From NCBI GenBank assembly GCA_903905455.1, contig CAIVGN010000132.1:1-60760 (forward strand): DNA of 60,760 nt, given 5' to 3'. The stretch's first letter is position 1. Each line of letters starts with the position of its first letter. The notes below the pieces were generated by a model. The model was not told where the DNA came from. It did no database searches and worked only from the letters and a program-made list of their open reading frames with translations. A program made the translations under genes and the position numbers. Below are positions 7,582-15,829 of the stretch, piece by piece. Source of the DNA: an uncultured Archangium sp. (GTDB lineage: Bacteria > Myxococcota > Myxococcia > Myxococcales > Myxococcaceae).

Positions 7582-8805
7582 TCAGCGCCCGAAGAACGCC
7601 AGCAGCCGCGCCAGCAGCCCCACGCGACGCGCGGTGGCGCTGGCCGGCGTGGACGCCAGCGCGGCGAGGTTCACGCGCGGGCGGGCCGGCACCAGGAACG
7701 AAGGGGTCGCAGCGGGGTCGGGCGGTGGCGCCTCGGGCAGCTCGCCGCGCGCCGGCAGCGTGGTGACCGCGACCAGGCGCTCGAGGAGCTGGTCTTCGAG
7801 CACCGCGAGGCCCTCCTCGGGCGTGCGCGAGGAAGGCCACACCCCGTCCCAGTGAATGGGCAGCAGCGGCTCCCGGCGCAGCGCCTGGAGCTGCCGCTGC
7901 ATCACCGGCCAGCACAGGCCGCAGATGACGTCGAAGGTGCGCTGCGGGCTGGCGCGGGGTTCTGGCCACAGCGGCGCGAGGGCCTCCTGCAGCGCCTGGA
8001 GATCGGGGAACCGGTCACCGCTGAAGCGCACGCCCTGGGCCAGCACCGCGGCCAGCGGGGCGCCCACGTGAGGGTGTAGCTCCACGGGCACGCGCACCTC
8101 GGACCGGGAGTACCTGGTGAGGCTGGGGAACATCTCGTAGCGGCCGCCGCGGTAGGGGTGAAAGCCGCCGGTGACCAGCTGCCAGAGGAGCAGCGCGGCG
8201 CGCGTGGCGACGGAGCCCGGGGTCTCGGGCCGCCCGCTGATCGCCTCGGGGCTGAGGAAGAACAGCGAGTCCGGTGAGAGGTTGCCGTCGTACTCGGGCT
8301 CGCCCGCGATGTCGGGGGGCACCACGTCGGTGAGCCACTGGTTGAGGCCGCCCACGGCGAAGTGCCAGGCGCCGTCGATGCCCAGGCCCACGCTGAGATC
8401 GGTCAGCAGCAGTGGGCGGGCGCGCGGCGGCACCCGGGCCAGCGGCGCGAGGCCCTCGAAGATCGTCTCCGCGATGGCGCGCAGCACGTCCATGGGCAGC
8501 ACGCGGCCCGACGTGCGCAGGGCGTGCGAGACGTCGCGCAGGGTGACGCCCACGAAGCGCTCGTAGATGTACTGCGCGTCGTAGCCCCCGAAGTCCGAGC
8601 TGATGAGGCGCTGCCACGGCGGCCCGAGCTCCCGGGCGATGGCTCCCAGGGCGGCGGCCTCGGCGAGCATCTCCTCGGAGCGGGCAGAGGGCAGCAGGCG
8701 CTCCATCACCAGGGGCGCGCGCACGTCCGCCCGGGGGGCGACGGGGATGACCTCGCTGGTGAGGCTCCGGTGGAGCGGCGCGCCGATCACGATGCGCCCC
8801 AGCAT
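7582..8805 (-). CDS. kinase-fold protein lacking catalytic residues (probable pseudokinase)
   Basis: A 407-residue protein whose order of motifs follows myxobacterial Ser/Thr kinases but with key residues changed. The ATP-lysine position reads LVMERLLP (Glu35 for Lys); the HRD position reads LTD (134-136); the DFG position reads VGG (151-153). The APE-like LSPEA (184-188) and the following LLLWQLVTGGFHPYRG helix remain. Residues 300-407 are a Pro/Ala-rich extension with no recognised domain and no membrane segment except a weak hydrophobic C-terminus. It is probably a scaffold or regulator. It is last in the dps-manA-phosphoesterase run. ATG 8805 is used; GTG 8790 is possible, because a TATGCT hexamer overlaps the ATG. 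Confidence 0.7.
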   Translation of the reverse strand: MLGRIVIGAPLHRSLTSEVIPVAPRADVRAPLVMERLLPSARSEEMLAEAAALGAIARELGPPWQRLISSDFGGYDAQYIYERFVGVTLRDVSHALRTSGRVLPMDVLRAIAETIFEGLAPLARVPPRARPLLLTDLSVGLGIDGAWHFAVGGLNQWLTDVVPPDIAGEPEYDGNLSPDSLFFLSPEAISGRPETPGSVATRAALLLWQLVTGGFHPYRGGRYEMFPSLTRYSRSEVRVPVELHPHVGAPLAAVLAQGVRFSGDRFPDLQALQEALAPLWPEPRASPQRTFDVICGLCWPVMQRQLQALRREPLLPIHWDGVWPSSRTPEEGLAVLEDQLLERLVAVTTLPARGELPEAPPPDPAATPSFLVPARPRVNLAALASTPASATARRVGLLARLLAFFGR

Positions 8806-8846
8806 AGAGCGTTTGGGCGCCGCGCCACTTCGCGCGGGCCCGCCTT

Positions 8847-9731
8847 TCAGCGCGTCGTCAGCTCGCGGTTGAGCGGCGAGGCGGGGTTGCCCTCGAACTT
8901 CCCCGAGGCCACGTCCCAGCTGCGGCGCGTGATGCGCACCCGGTGCTGGTCGGGGTCGATGTCGTAGACGTGGTAGCCCGCGCCCTTGACGTGGAGATCG
9001 GTGGCGCTGCCGGCGTTGATGGTGGTGCGGCGCGCGGTCTTCACCACGTAGGGCCGGTGCATGTGTCCGTGCACCACGAGGTCGAGCGACACGTCGGGCC
9101 GATCGATCAACTGGGTCAGCTCGAGGTCGTCGCGCAGGCCGTGCTTGCGGTGATCGCGCTGGCCCTCGGCGCGCAGCAGGCCGTAGTGCATGGCGAGCAC
9201 CACGAACTGGTCTTTCAGCGACGCGTCGGTGAGCACCCCGAGCAGCGCGTCGCGTTGCCTCGGACCGCACAGCCCCGACGAGTCGATGAGGCTGGTGGGC
9301 CGCGCCACGTCGATGCCCACGATGGTCACCTTCGGGGCCACGCGCTTCACGAAGGGGAACGCGCCGCCTTCACACAGCGCCCCGAAGTGTTGCTCGAAGC
9401 GCCCCGCGGCGCTCTTGACGTAGCGATCGTGGTTGCCCGGAAGGCAGGTGAAGCGCTGCGGCTGCTGCAGCCGGGGGCCGAAGAGGCCGGCCACGCGCGC
9501 GAACTCGGCCTCAGACGACACGCCGGTGAGATCGCCGGTGCACAGCGCGTGATCGACGCCCTGCGCGTCGACGTCTTCGAGCAGCCGGGCGATGCGCACG
9601 TCGCTGCCGGCGAAGTGCGCGCCGCGGCCCATCAGCGAATAGCTGGCGATGGCGGCCAGGCGCTTGAGCGCGAAGCCGCCGCTCAAGGGGAAGTCGGTGA
9701 TGTGGATGTCGGAGAAATGCGCGAGCTTCAC
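8847..9731 (-). CDS. calcineurin-like metallophosphoesterase
   Basis: A 294-residue dinuclear-metal phosphoesterase. All five family motifs are visible: FSDIH at the N-terminus (Asp8, His10), CTGDLTG, PGNHD, AMHYG and VHGHMHRP. No signal peptide or membrane segment is seen, so it is probably cytoplasmic, like the cyclic-nucleotide or Icc-type enzymes, but the substrate is not evident. It starts at GTG 9731, two bases after the manA stop, so the two are probably cotranscribed. Confidence 0.9.
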   Translation of the reverse strand: MKLAHFSDIHITDFPLSGGFALKRLAAIASYSLMGRGAHFAGSDVRIARLLEDVDAQGVDHALCTGDLTGVSSEAEFARVAGLFGPRLQQPQRFTCLPGNHDRYVKSAAGRFEQHFGALCEGGAFPFVKRVAPKVTIVGIDVARPTSLIDSSGLCGPRQRDALLGVLTDASLKDQFVVLAMHYGLLRAEGQRDHRKHGLRDDLELTQLIDRPDVSLDLVVHGHMHRPYVVKTARRTTINAGSATDLHVKGAGYHVYDIDPDQHRVRITRRSWDVASGKFEGNPASPLNRELTTR

Positions 9732-9732
9732 T

Positions 9733-10857
9733 TCACAGCCCCGGGGTGGCGCGGAAGATCGTCGCCTGCCCGCGCAGGGTCACCGTCTCGTCGGCGCCGA
9801 TGAACACCGAGCGCCCGCGGCCGAAGGACTGGCCCTGGGCCTCGAACGAGCCTTCGGTCACCAGGAGGATCTGCGGCAGCCCCGGGGGCAGGGTGCGCTC
9901 GCCGTCGAGGGTGAGGCGCGAGAGGCGGAAGTCGGGCGCGGGCGTGGGGTACGTCGCTTCGCCTTCACCCTCGGGCCGCAGCACGTGCGGAGGGCCGTCG
10001 CGGAAGTCGAGCACCGACAACAGCTCGGGCACGTCGACGTGCTTGGGGGTCAGGCCGCCGCGCAGCACGTTGTCGGAGTTGGCCATCAGCTCGATGCCCG
10101 TGCCCTCGAGGTATGCGTGGAGGTTGCCCGCGTCGAGGTACAGCGCCTCGCCGGGCTTCAGGATGACGAGGTTGAGCAGCAGCGCGCCGACGATGCCGAT
10201 GTCACGCGGGTAGGCGGTGCTCAGGCGCTGCGCGAGCAGGCACTCCGCCTCGAAGCCCGGCACCGGCGAGCGCGAGGCGTCGACGAGCTGGTCGACCAGC
10301 GCGCCGCGGGCCGACGGGGGGAGCGTCATCACGTGCTCGAAGTAGCCGCGCAGCCCGTGCTGCTCGAGCACCGAGGTGTCGAGGCCCAGGCCCTTGAAGA
10401 GCCGCACCGAGTCGGCCACGCGGCGGAAGCCGCACAGGGCGTGGAAGTCGGTGAGCGCGCAGATGATCTCTGGCTTGTGGTTGTCGTCCTTGTAGTTGCG
10501 GTGCGGGGCCGAGCGCGGCACGTCGGCCGCCTCTTCCTTCGCGTACCCCGCCTTCGCCTGGGCGAGGGTGGGGTGGGCCTGCAGCGAGAGGGGCTGGGCG
10601 GCGGCGAGCACCTTGAGCAGGAAGGGCAGGCGGGGGCCGAAGCGGGCCAGGACCTTCGGGCCCAGCAGCGTGCCGGGCGAGGTGGCGAGCAGCGAATCGA
10701 GGGTGACCCCGTTGCCCAGCGTCGAGGGCGCCGAGGGGTGCGCGCCGAGCCACAGCTCGGCCTGGGGGCTGCCCGTGGGGGGCTGGCCGAGGAGCGAGGG
10801 GATCGCCGTCAGGCTGCCCCAGGCATACGGCTGCACGCGGTTCTCGAGCGCTTCCAT
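9733..10857 (-). CDS. manA: mannose-6-phosphate isomerase, class I
   Basis: A 374-residue zinc enzyme interconverting mannose-6-P and fructose-6-P, feeding GDP-mannose and polysaccharide synthesis. Zinc and active-site motifs are present: QPLSLQAHP, YKDDNHKPEI (the class I signature) and GNLHAYLEGTGIELMANSDN. The N-terminus VQPYAWGS is typical of type I PMIs. ATG 10857 lies four bases after the dps stop codon. The length is normal. Confidence 0.95.
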   Translation of the reverse strand: MEALENRVQPYAWGSLTAIPSLLGQPPTGSPQAELWLGAHPSAPSTLGNGVTLDSLLATSPGTLLGPKVLARFGPRLPFLLKVLAAAQPLSLQAHPTLAQAKAGYAKEEAADVPRSAPHRNYKDDNHKPEIICALTDFHALCGFRRVADSVRLFKGLGLDTSVLEQHGLRGYFEHVMTLPPSARGALVDQLVDASRSPVPGFEAECLLAQRLSTAYPRDIGIVGALLLNLVILKPGEALYLDAGNLHAYLEGTGIELMANSDNVLRGGLTPKHVDVPELLSVLDFRDGPPHVLRPEGEGEATYPTPAPDFRLSRLTLDGERTLPPGLPQILLVTEGSFEAQGQSFGRGRSVFIGADETVTLRGQATIFRATPGL

Positions 10858-10861
10858 GGCG

Positions 10862-11359
10862 TCAGGACAGGAGGCTGCGGAGCATCCACGCCGTCTTCTC
10901 GTGGATCTGCAGGCGCTGGGTGAGGAGGTCCACGGTGGCCTCGTCGCCCCCCTTCTGGGCTCGGGGGAACACCGAGCGCGCGGTGCGGGCCGCCGCCTCG
11001 TGGCCCTTCACCAGCTCGCGCACCATGTCGTTGGCCTCGGGCACGCCGTCGGCCTCGGGGATCGACGAGAGCTTGGAGAACGCGCTGTACGTCGCGCGCA
11101 CCGGGTAGCCCAGGGCGCGGATGCGCTCGGCGACGGGGTCGGTGGCGAGCCACAGCTCGTTGTACTGGGTCTCGAACATGAGGTGCAGCGTCTGGAACAT
11201 CGGCCCGGTCACGTTCCAGTGAAAGGCGTGGGTCTTCAGGTAGAGCGAGAAGGTGTCTGCCAGCAGCGCGTTGAGCCCGTCCGCGATGGCCTTGCGGTCT
11301 GCCTCGGCGATGCCGATGTCCACCGCCATCTCACTGCCCTTTGCCGTCTTCTTCGCCAT
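10862..11359 (-). CDS. dps: Dps-family ferritin-like DNA-protection protein
   Basis: A 165-residue Dps subunit that oxidises and stores iron with peroxide. The inter-subunit ferroxidase residues lie in [12 protein letters not shown] and in the following [22 protein letters not shown] helix. The N-terminal tail MAKKTAKG is basic, as in DNA-binding Dps proteins. ATG 11359 has a GGGAGG ribosome site. It is divergent from a Fur-family regulator and heads a minus-strand run with manA, which suggests peroxide- or iron-responsive control through the shared intergenic operator. Confidence 0.93.
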   Translation of the reverse strand: MAKKTAKGSEMAVDIGIAEADRKAIADGLNALLADTFSLYLKTHAFHWNVTGPMFQTLHLMFETQYNELWLATDPVAERIRALGYPVRATYSAFSKLSSIPEADGVPEANDMVRELVKGHEAAARTARSVFPRAQKGGDEATVDLLTQRLQIHEKTAWMLRSLLS

Positions 11360-11448
11360 GACTGCCTCCCGTGCCCCGTGTGATTGACGCAGCGGAAGAT
11401 GCCCCGCCCGCCCGCCCGTTGCTCGTAAAGATTGGGTTGACGTCGTCG

Positions 11449-11476
11449 ATTTCTGGATTAAGTCTAAACTCGAAAT
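11449..11476. promoter_or_regulatory. imperfect palindrome, candidate Fur/PerR-type operator
   Basis: ATTTC (11449-11453) and GAAAT (11472-11476) bracket a TTAAGTCTAAA core (11458-11468), itself a near-palindrome. The site is AT-rich against a GC-rich background and overlaps the start codon of the Fur-family gene. A TTGACG -35-like hexamer lies at 11437-11442. Autoregulation and control of dps are inferred. Confidence 0.5.
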
Positions 11477-11918
11477 GAGTCCAGACCTCGTCACGCAGCT
11501 CAAGACCGCCGGCATCCAGCCGTCGGCGCAGCGCCTCGCGGTGGCGGACTACGTGCTCACCACCGACGCCCACCCGTCGGCCGACGAGGTGCTCGCGCAG
11601 GTGCAGGGGAACTTCCCCATGCTCTCTCGGGCCACCGTCTACAACACGCTCAACCTCTTCGTGGAGAAGGGGCTGCTGCGGCAGCTGGTGCTGGCCGAGG
11701 GGCGCACGGTGTTCGACCCGCGCCTGGGGCCGCACCACCACTTCATCGACGACGAGACCGGGCGCATCGAAGACGTGCCGTGGGACTCGCTGCGAGTCGG
11801 TGACGTGCGCGGGCTCAAGGGCTACGAAGTACGCGAATACATGGTCGTCATGCGGGGCCGGAAACTCGGCGGGTCCCGCGTGCAGGGTCGGTCTGCCAAC
11901 CCTGTGAAGAAGCGCTGA
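11475..11918 (+). CDS. Fur-family regulator without cysteines (PerR/Irr-like)
   Basis: A 147-residue repressor with the Fur winged helix (recognition helix near [16 protein letters not shown], residues 51-66). A regulatory metal site is suggested by His33, Asp81, His87-His89 and acidic residues 92-100 in [12 protein letters not shown]. The C-terminus has no CxxC and the whole protein has no cysteine, so the structural Zn-Cys4 site of classic Fur/PerR is absent. The triple His recalls Irr. Context with ahpC, ahpD and dps favours peroxide sensing. ATG 11475 follows at most a very short leader. Confidence 0.88.
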   Translation: MSPDLVTQLKTAGIQPSAQRLAVADYVLTTDAHPSADEVLAQVQGNFPMLSRATVYNTLNLFVEKGLLRQLVLAEGRTVFDPRLGPHHHFIDDETGRIEDVPWDSLRVGDVRGLKGYEVREYMVVMRGRKLGGSRVQGRSANPVKKR

Positions 11919-11952
11919 GCGGTCCAACCTCATTACCTGAAGGAGTCACACA

Positions 11953-12498
11953 ATGCTTACCCCTGGAAGCAAGGCCCCCGAGTTCACCACGAAGGCGTGC
12001 GTCGGCATCGAGAAGGGCAAGGAGTTCGCCGACATCTCTTCGAAGCAGTTCGAGGGCAAGTGGGTGGTCTTCTACACCTACCCCAAGGACTTCACCTTCG
12101 TGTGCCCCACGGAGATCGTGGAGTTCGACAAGAAGACGAAGGACTTTGCCGATCGCGGCGCGGTGCTCATCGGCGGGTCCACGGACAACGAGTTCAGCCA
12201 CCTCGCGTGGCGTCAGCAGCACGCTGACCTCAAGGGCATCAAGCACCCCCTGCTCTTCGTGAACCCCTCGATGGCGCAGGGCTTCGGGCTGCTCCAGCCG
12301 CAGGCCGGCGTGGCACTCCGCGCGACGTTCATCGTCGATCCCCAGGGCACGGTTCGTTACGCGTCGGCCAACGACCTCTCGGTCGGCCGCAACGTCGACG
12401 AGGTGCTCCGCGTGCTCGACGGCTTGCAGACCGACGAGCTGTGCCCGTGCAACTGGAAGAAGGGCGAAGAGACCCTGACGGCCAAGCTCAAGAAGTAA
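11953..12498 (+). CDS. ahpC: AhpC-type peroxiredoxin
   Basis: A 181-residue 2-Cys peroxiredoxin that reduces hydrogen and alkyl peroxides in the cytoplasm. The peroxidatic Cys51 is in FTFVCPTEIVEF; the resolving cysteines are in DELCPCNW (Cys164, Cys166) near the C-terminus. The tail resembles the AhpC paired with AhpD rather than AhpF. A perfect AAGGAG ribosome site precedes the ATG. It lies 34 bases after the Fur-family gene and is followed by a strong hairpin and ahpD. Confidence 0.95.
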   Translation: MLTPGSKAPEFTTKACVGIEKGKEFADISSKQFEGKWVVFYTYPKDFTFVCPTEIVEFDKKTKDFADRGAVLIGGSTDNEFSHLAWRQQHADLKGIKHPLLFVNPSMAQGFGLLQPQAGVALRATFIVDPQGTVRYASANDLSVGRNVDEVLRVLDGLQTDELCPCNWKKGEETLTAKLKK

Positions 12499-12511
12499 GG
12501 CTTTTCTTCCG

Positions 12512-12554
12512 CGGGCGTGGCGGGGACGCGTGTCCCTGCCGCGCCCGTGGTGTT
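12512..12554 (+). terminator. hairpin between ahpC and ahpD (partial terminator)
   Basis: A 16-bp stem (12512-12527 with 12532-12547, two G-U pairs) with a 4-base loop is followed by TGGTGTTTTC. It probably ends most ahpC transcripts or stabilises their 3' end, making ahpD less abundant. Confidence 0.7.
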
Positions 12555-12580
12555 TTCACGCTGACTGGAGACGAACCGTC

Positions 12581-13108
12581 ATGGAACAGCTGAACCTTCT
12601 CCGCGAGCAGTTCCCCGACGCGGCGCGCGACATCAAGATCAACCTGACCAACGTGCTCCAGCCCGGCGCGCTCAACGCGGCGCAGACCTGGGGCGTGGCC
12701 ATGGCCACCGCCTACGCGGCGCGCAACGAGACGCTGACGAAGGCCGTCATCGCCGACGCGAAGAGCGCGGGCGTGGACGACGCGGTCCACGAAGACGCGA
12801 AGGCCGCCGCGATCCTCATGGGCATGAACAACGTGTACTACCGGTTCCGCCACGTCATCGGGAAGGAGGAGTACGAGCAGAAGCCCGCGCGCCTGCGCAT
12901 GATGCGCCTCAAGCAGGTGGCCACCAACCAGGTCGACTTCGAGCTCTTCTGCCTCGCGGTGTCGGCGGTGAACAACTGCCAGGCCTGCGTGCAGTCGCAT
13001 GAGCACGTGGTGCTCGAGGGTGGGCTGACCACCGACCAGGTGCACGACGCGGTGCGCATCGCTTCGATCATCAACGCCTCGGCGATGGCTCTCGAGTCGA
13101 ACTTCTGA
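12581..13108 (+). CDS. ahpD: alkylhydroperoxidase AhpD
   Basis: A 175-residue AhpD that regenerates AhpC through a thiol active site. The motif is complete: Glu121 in FELFCLAV, and Cys133, Cys136 and His140 in CQACVQSHEH. AhpD normally takes electrons from lipoylated proteins in other bacteria. ATG 12581 is preceded by CTGGAG and matches the family N-terminus; an in-frame earlier start at 12530 would run through the terminator hairpin. Its stop overlaps the next gene in CTGA. Confidence 0.95.
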   Translation: MEQLNLLREQFPDAARDIKINLTNVLQPGALNAAQTWGVAMATAYAARNETLTKAVIADAKSAGVDDAVHEDAKAAAILMGMNNVYYRFRHVIGKEEYEQKPARLRMMRLKQVATNQVDFELFCLAVSAVNNCQACVQSHEHVVLEGGLTTDQVHDAVRIASIINASAMALESNF

Positions 13109-13746
13109 AGCTCGCGTCGCGCATCGCGGCGAGCCTGGTCTTCAGGTTCGCCTGCTACTTCGCGATGGTGTGGATGGCGCTGTGGGCCGAGGCGAGGCCT
13201 GCCCCGCAGCTGCCCGACCTCGTGCTCGAGTACGTGCCCTACGTGGCGTGGGTCGACCGCTACAACTACCTGCTGTGGTTGTTCTCGTACGTCCCCATCG
13301 CCCTGTGGCTGCTGGTGAAGGACGCGCCGCGCTTCATTCGCTACACCATCTCCAGCGGGCTCATCGCGCTGGTGCGCGGGGTGTGCATCCTGGTGACGGG
13401 CCTGGGGCCGGTGAACGGCCACGACCCGCACGTGGGCATGGACTTCGACACCCGGCTGTCCGCCTTCCTGCACCTGGTTACGCCCTTCGGGTTCTTCGAC
13501 ACCGGCGCCGGCGCGCGCGTGTACCTCACCAAGGACCTGTTCTTCTCAGGCCACACGGCGACCACGTTCCTGCTGCTGCTCTACGTGTGGAAGTTCCCCA
13601 AGCTGCGCGCGGCGATGCTGGTGTCCCACGTGCTGGTGGTGGCGAGCGTCTTCTTCGCGCACCTGCACTACACCATCGACGTCATCGGGGCCTACGCCAT
13701 CACCTTCACGCTCTTCACCCTGCGGGTGGGGCCGGTGTCGCGGTGA
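13105..13746 (+). CDS. PAP2/sphingomyelin-synthase-like membrane phosphatase
   Basis: A membrane protein of about 213 residues with five or six helices. The C-terminal half has the PAP2-type catalytic motifs SGHT and HYTIDVIGAYAI, whose spacing resembles the PAP2_C group that includes sphingomyelin synthases. It may be a lipid phosphatase or head-group transferase. The first ATG (13165) would cut the first helix in half; reading back to CTG 13105, which overlaps the ahpD stop, restores a complete helix (SLVFRFACYFAMVWMALWA). I therefore favour the CTG start, with ATG 13165 as the conservative choice. Its 3' end overlaps the convergent permease gene by 32 bases. Confidence 0.78.
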   Translation: MKLASRIAASLVFRFACYFAMVWMALWAEARPAPQLPDLVLEYVPYVAWVDRYNYLLWLFSYVPIALWLLVKDAPRFIRYTISSGLIALVRGVCILVTGLGPVNGHDPHVGMDFDTRLSAFLHLVTPFGFFDTGAGARVYLTKDLFFSGHTATTFLLLLYVWKFPKLRAAMLVSHVLVVASVFFAHLHYTIDVIGAYAITFTLFTLRVGPVSR

Positions 13747-15139
13747 TCACCGCGGGGCCGCGGAAGATCTTCCGCACCCCTCCGAACCACGCCACCAGCA
13801 GCACCACGCAGGTCGCCGAGAGGGTGAGGCCCGCGAGATCGTTGGGGGGCAGCGACATCAGCACCACCATGAAGACGATCCACGCCACGGCGACCACGTT
13901 GATCACCGCGCCCCAGCGGCCGAGCGTCCACGGGCCGACGCGGGGCCAGCCGCGGCGCCGCGCGAGCAGGCCCAGCAGCACCGGCAACCCGTAGCTCGCG
14001 TAGAGCGCCACCGTCGAGAGCGCGGCCATCACCGACAGGGCGTCGGCGAAGAGGGCGAGCGCGAAGGCCACGGCCACCGACACCCAGACCCCCACGTGCG
14101 GCGTCTGCCACTTCGGCGAGACGCGGGCCAGCTGGCTGGAGAAGGGCAGGCCCCCGTCGCGGGCGAAGGCGTAGAGCATGCGCGAGTTGCTGGTGACCGA
14201 GGCCAGCCCGCAGAACCACATGGCGCCGACGGCCAGCCACACCAGCGCGGTGCCCAGCCCCCCGAGCGACTGCTCGAGCACGAAGATGAAGGGGTTCTTC
14301 GCCTGGAGCGTGGCGGGGAGATCGGTGATCGCCAGGGTGATGGCGAGGATCATCACGTAGCCGGCGATGGCGCTGGCGATGATGGCCATCAAGATGCCCC
14401 TGGGGGCGTTGATCGCCGCGTCCTTGGTCTCCTCCGAGGCGTGGGCGGAGGCGTCGTAGCCGGTGAAGGTCCAGGCGGCCTGCAGCAGCCCGGCGAAGAA
14501 CCCGGGGATCACCGCGTTGCCCAGGCCGGGGGCGCCCTCGAGGAGGAACGAGGCCGGCTGCTTCTTCGCGAAGAGCACCACCGCGCCCACGAGGATGATC
14601 ACCCCCACCACGTGGTACCAGGCCGACACGGTGTTGAGCGCGGCCACCACCTTGACCCCCACGTGGTTGAGCACCGCGTGGCTCAGCAGCAGCACCGCGT
14701 AGAGCGCCAGCACCGCGCCCCGCGAGCCCTCGAGGCCCAGCAGCGGCGCGAGGAACTCGGCGAGCCCGAAGTCGATGGCCGCGGTGATCGCGAACTGGCC
14801 CAGCACGTTGAGCCAGGCCGTGGCCCAGCCCGCGCCCGGCCCGCCGAGAATGGAGCTCCAGTGGTACAGCGCGCCCGCGGTGGGGAAGGCCGACGCCAGC
14901 TCGGCCAGCGAGAGGCCGACCACCAGGGTGAAGATCGCCACCAGGGGCCAGCCGAAGAGCATCACCCGGGGGCCGCCCGCGGTGAGGCCCGCGCCGTAGA
15001 GCGTCACCGCCCCGGTGAGGACCGAGATGATCGAGAAGCTGAGCGCGAAGTTCTGGAACGCGCCCATGTCGCGCAGCAGCTCCTGCTTGTAGCCGAGCGC
15101 CGCGAGGTCCCCGTCGGCCGGCGGTCGTTCAGCGGCCAT
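13715..15139 (-). CDS. APC-family amino acid/polyamine permease
   Basis: A 474-residue transporter with about 12 membrane helices. The N-terminal FALSFSIISVLTG helix and GWPLVAIFTLVVGLSLAELA are typical of the APC amino acid/choline transporter group. WTFTGYDASAHASEET in helix 6-7 is the conserved substrate-region signature of GABA/choline-type permeases. The exact substrate is not determinable. ATG 15139 lies within the end of the glycosylase gene (11-base overlap), so the two are probably cotranscribed. Confidence 0.9.
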   Translation of the reverse strand: MAAERPPADGDLAALGYKQELLRDMGAFQNFALSFSIISVLTGAVTLYGAGLTAGGPRVMLFGWPLVAIFTLVVGLSLAELASAFPTAGALYHWSSILGGPGAGWATAWLNVLGQFAITAAIDFGLAEFLAPLLGLEGSRGAVLALYAVLLLSHAVLNHVGVKVVAALNTVSAWYHVVGVIILVGAVVLFAKKQPASFLLEGAPGLGNAVIPGFFAGLLQAAWTFTGYDASAHASEETKDAAINAPRGILMAIIASAIAGYVMILAITLAITDLPATLQAKNPFIFVLEQSLGGLGTALVWLAVGAMWFCGLASVTSNSRMLYAFARDGGLPFSSQLARVSPKWQTPHVGVWVSVAVAFALALFADALSVMAALSTVALYASYGLPVLLGLLARRRGWPRVGPWTLGRWGAVINVVAVAWIVFMVVLMSLPPNDLAGLTLSATCVVLLVAWFGGVRKIFRGPAVITATPAPPAG

Positions 15140-15764
15140 CGGCCACCCTCCACAGGTACCAGCTGGCGACGGTGCGGTACGGCCGCCAGGCGTCGGCGTG
15201 CGGCACCAGTGCCTTCGGGGTGATGGGGGCCTTCAACTGGCGCAGCAGGGTGAAGCCCTTGCGGACCCCGAAGTCGTCGATGGGCAGCACGTCGAGGCGG
15301 CCCAGCCGGAACATGAGCATCATCTCCACCGTCCACCGGCCGATGCCGCGCACCTGCGTGACGCGCTCGACGATGGCGTCGTCTTCCAGGGTGCGCAGCT
15401 CGGACAGCGAAGGCACGGTGCCGTCGAGGCACTTCGCGGCGAGGTCCTTGATGGCGGCGGACTTCGAGGCCGAGAGCCCGCACGCGCGCATCGCCGGGAG
15501 CCGGGCGCGGTGGAGTCGCTTCACGTCGGGCTCGTCGCCGTCGCCGAAGCGGTCCTTCACGCGCTGGTGGATGGTCTCGGCGGCCTTTCCATGGAGCTGC
15601 TGGTGGCAGATCGAGCGCACCAGCGCGTGGAAGGGCTCGAAGTCGGGCGAGGGGTCGATGTCGCAGGGACCCACCCGCGCGATGACCTCGCCCAGCGGGG
15701 CATCGATCGAGGAGAGGAACTTCTCGGCCTTGCGCAGGGAACGTCGGAACGCGGCGTCGGACAC
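15129..15764 (-). CDS. AlkA-like DNA-3-methyladenine glycosylase II (HhH-GPD)
   Basis: A 211-residue base-excision repair glycosylase. The helix-hairpin-helix is QVRGIGRWTVEMMLMF and the catalytic Asp is in LPIDDFGVRKG; SICHQQLHGKAA is the usual N-terminal motif. It lacks the AlkA N-terminal domain and resembles the shorter bacterial/yeast Mag1 forms. It starts at GTG 15764, six bases after a TACAGT hexamer, with no ribosome site. It is divergent from the receiver-protein operon across 65 bases. Confidence 0.93.
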   Translation of the reverse strand: MSDAAFRRSLRKAEKFLSSIDAPLGEVIARVGPCDIDPSPDFEPFHALVRSICHQQLHGKAAETIHQRVKDRFGDGDEPDVKRLHRARLPAMRACGLSASKSAAIKDLAAKCLDGTVPSLSELRTLEDDAIVERVTQVRGIGRWTVEMMLMFRLGRLDVLPIDDFGVRKGFTLLRQLKAPITPKALVPHADAWRPYRTVASWYLWRVADGR

Positions 15765-15770
15765 CGTGGC

Positions 15771-15776
15771 ACTGTA
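15771..15776 (-). promoter_or_regulatory. -10 hexamer of the glycosylase gene, predicted leaderless
   Basis: TACAGT on the minus strand ends six bases before GTG 15764. No convincing -35 is seen. Confidence 0.45.
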
Positions 15777-15829
15777 CCTGAACTCAGTCCGCCGCCCGGC
15801 GCGGGTTCGGGGGTATGCTCCGCGCGCTC

